From: Bacteroidota bacterium
GTDB taxonomy: Bacteria > Bacteroidota > Bacteroidia > Bacteroidales > Prolixibacteraceae
Length of the DNA: 14,751 nt
Reading direction: 5' to 3'
Assembly: GCA_030632865.1 (NCBI GenBank)
Contig: DAOVTY010000049.1
Coordinates: 1 to 14,751, forward strand
The notes below the pieces were generated by a model that worked only from the letters and a program-made list of their open reading frames with translations, was not told the origin of the DNA and searched no databases. A program made the position numbers and the translations under genes. Positions 13,677-14,751 of this stretch are shown here, in pieces (within the stretch, counting starts at the first letter, position 1; each line of letters opens with the position of its first letter).

Positions 13677-14201
13677 ATGGTTTTGCAAAATAATATAGAT
13701 CAAAAAAAATGGTGTGTAGTTTATACTCGCTCGCGTGCAGAAAAAAAAGTGCGCGAAGAACTTACTATTAATAACATTGAATGTTTCCTTCCTATACAGA
13801 AAAAATTACGCCAATGGAAAGATCGTAAAAAGTGGGTTGAGGTGCCATTAATGTCGGGTTATTGTTTTGTAAATATTTTGAGAAAAGAGTATGATAAAGT
13901 TTTGCAAATAAACAATGTAGTTTGTTATGTTACTTTCGAAGGAAAAGCTGCCGTAATTCCCGAACAGCAAATAAATTCTTTGAAACAGATGTTACAACAA
14001 AACGATTTTGAAGTTTCAGTATCGCAAGAAAGTTTTAAGCTTGGTAAAAAAGTAGAAATTATTGAAGGACCAATGATTGGGTTGAAGGGAGAATTGGTTG
14101 AAGCTCGTGGCAAAAATAAATTTATAATCAGGCTAAAACAAATCAGTAGTATTTTTACTATTGAAGTTGCGGCAGGGCAGATAAGTTATACTTCAACATA
14201 A
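13677..14201 (+). CDS. UpxY-like NusG-family transcription antiterminator
   Basis: A 174-residue specialised NusG paralogue. Residues about 11-107 form the NGN domain that binds RNA polymerase (KWCVVYTRSRAEKKVREEL, the FLPIQKKLRQWKDRKKWVEVPL segment, then MSGYCFVNI). A linker leads to a KOW domain at about 120-170 (FKLGKKVEIIEGPMIGLKGEL). The loop with WKDRKKWVEVPL and the overall length fit the UpxY/LoaP/RfaH side of the family rather than housekeeping NusG, which normally sits beside secE and rplK. In Bacteroides, UpxY proteins are the first genes of capsular polysaccharide operons and prevent premature termination there. ATG 13677 is chosen because an upstream TTG at 13629 lies in the promoter box and adds a non-family extension. 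A long structured leader follows before the next gene. Confidence 0.9.
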   Translation: MVLQNNIDQKKWCVVYTRSRAEKKVREELTINNIECFLPIQKKLRQWKDRKKWVEVPLMSGYCFVNILRKEYDKVLQINNVVCYVTFEGKAAVIPEQQINSLKQMLQQNDFEVSVSQESFKLGKKVEIIEGPMIGLKGELVEARGKNKFIIRLKQISSIFTIEVAAGQISYTST

Positions 14202-14613
14202 ATTAATCGAAATTAATCAGGCAAGGCGGTGTATAATTACAATCTGGTTAAAAAAAGAAAAAGGGTAGTTTGAATACTACCCCCGACTTCGCATATTTGA
14301 AATAATTGAAGAGTAAAAAATAAGGTTGAACAATATTAGGGTTTATAGTAATATCAGGTGCTTTATTTAGGTTGTTTTTATTAACAGAACATTGTGTGTA
14401 ACCCTTTGGTAAAGGTCTGTGTAAATATTAAAATTTAATCTCGGGTTATTAAATATGCATAATTTATTCATTAAAAAGAGTTGAAAATTTACTTAGAATA
14501 TGTAATTTTCATGCGTGCCAGTTCTCTCAATCGAGATTGGAGAATTATTAAAGTGCATTTCGATTAGTTATTGATACTATTATAAATTATAGTTTTAAAT
14601 AAATAGAAGCTGA
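14202..14613 (+). other. 412-base non-coding leader with several hairpins
   Basis: No credible ORF is seen. It opens with a tandem AATTAATC (14201-14208 and 14211-14218). It then holds three hairpins: GGGTAGT/ACTACCC (14263-14282), CCTTT/AAAGG (14403-14415), and an 11-bp stem with one bulged base and loop CGAG (14520-14546). None is followed by a T run on the plus strand. No full TAnnTTTG box was found, so the next gene may be read through from the NusG-paralogue promoter, making this a long untranslated leader. That would suit a target for antitermination, but this is inference. Confidence 0.5.
14250..14282 (-). terminator. Terminator-like hairpin facing the minus strand
   Basis: A 7-bp stem (14263-14269 with 14276-14282) with a 6-base loop is followed, on the minus strand only, by a pyrimidine run with 12 T in 13 bases (complement of 14250-14262). 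It could stop antisense transcription entering the NusG-paralogue gene from the right. On the plus strand the same stem is preceded by A-rich sequence and would only be a structured RNA element. Confidence 0.5.
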
Positions 14614-14751
14614 ATGTCAGATAAATATTTACATGATCATATAGAAAATAATCCCGATTTTGAAGGGTTAAAAGTTAATAAGGGAATTCCTAAGCCTAAT
14701 TCGGTTGACGATGACTCGGTTAAACGATTTCTGAAAAAAAATAGAAAATTA
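14614..14751 (+). CDS. Unidentified protein, N-terminal 46 residues, cut by window end
   Basis: An ATG at 14614, immediately preceded by an in-frame TGA, opens a frame that runs to the last base. The peptide begins MSDKYLHDHIENNPDFEG and continues to a basic FLKKNRKL stretch, with no signal peptide or membrane segment, so the N-terminus looks cytosolic. I do not recognise the family. Its place behind an UpxY-like gene suggests the first structural gene of a polysaccharide or surface-structure operon, but nothing in the visible residues shows this. Confidence 0.6.
   Translation, partial: MSDKYLHDHIENNPDFEGLKVNKGIPKPNSVDDDSVKRFLKKNRKL

Noticed and set aside
14225..14230. GGCGGT resembling the ops element used by RfaH in enterobacteria
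   Set aside because: Only six bases agree and the rest of ops (AGCGTG) does not; ops is not known for UpxY-type proteins in this phylum.

Overview
The window looks like chromosomal DNA from a member of the Bacteroidota, probably a marine or gut-type Marinilabiliales/Bacteroidales relative. The evidence is AT-rich sequence, no clear Shine-Dalgarno sequences, repeated TAnnTTTG boxes just upstream of start codons (the -7 element of the Bacteroidota primary sigma factor), a DUF5723-like outer-membrane protein and an UpxY-like NusG paralogue. I see no tRNA, rRNA, CRISPR array, insertion sequence or integrase.

Layout. Positions 2-754 hold the C-terminal part of an MBOAT (AlgI-type) membrane O-acyltransferase cut by the left edge. 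Next is a stand-alone protein joining a PqqD-like domain to an HPr-kinase-like P-loop domain (915-2054). It converges, one base apart, on a CYTH/triphosphate-tunnel enzyme (2056-2517, minus). An HD-domain hydrolase follows (2628-3182).

The centre is a branched-chain amino acid biosynthesis block. ilvD (3515-5347), ilvB (5459-7156) and ilvN (7252-7797) lie on the plus strand. ilvC (7910-9385) lies on the minus strand and converges on ilvN through a strong shared bidirectional terminator. Together they encode acetolactate synthase (both subunits), ketol-acid reductoisomerase and dihydroxy-acid dehydratase, the shared route to Ile and Val and the start of the Leu branch. Upstream of ilvD is what reads as a complete transcription attenuator: a promoter, a 22-codon leader peptide (3362-3430) with nine consecutive Ile/Leu/Val codons, an intrinsic terminator (3459-3492), and a competing antiterminator in which the end of the leader ORF pairs with the 5' arm of the terminator. 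ilvC has no such leader. Its upstream region carries 20-bp-spaced direct repeats and sits next to an AraC-family regulator gene (9631-10518, minus).

The right third holds a periplasmic or membrane PAP2 phosphatase (10669-11502), a small cupin (11626-11961, minus), a DUF5723-like outer-membrane barrel protein (12032-13474, minus) and an UpxY-type NusG paralogue (13677-14201). A 412-base non-coding stretch with several hairpins then leads to the first 46 codons of an unidentified gene (14614 onward). By analogy with Bacteroides this end may be the start of a surface-polysaccharide operon, but no polysaccharide gene is visible here.

The most interesting element is the ilv attenuator. Second-tier items are the PqqD-kinase fusion without a peptide-maturation neighbour, the altered cofactor-loop residues of IlvC, the candidate operator upstream of ilvC, and the structured leader after the NusG paralogue.
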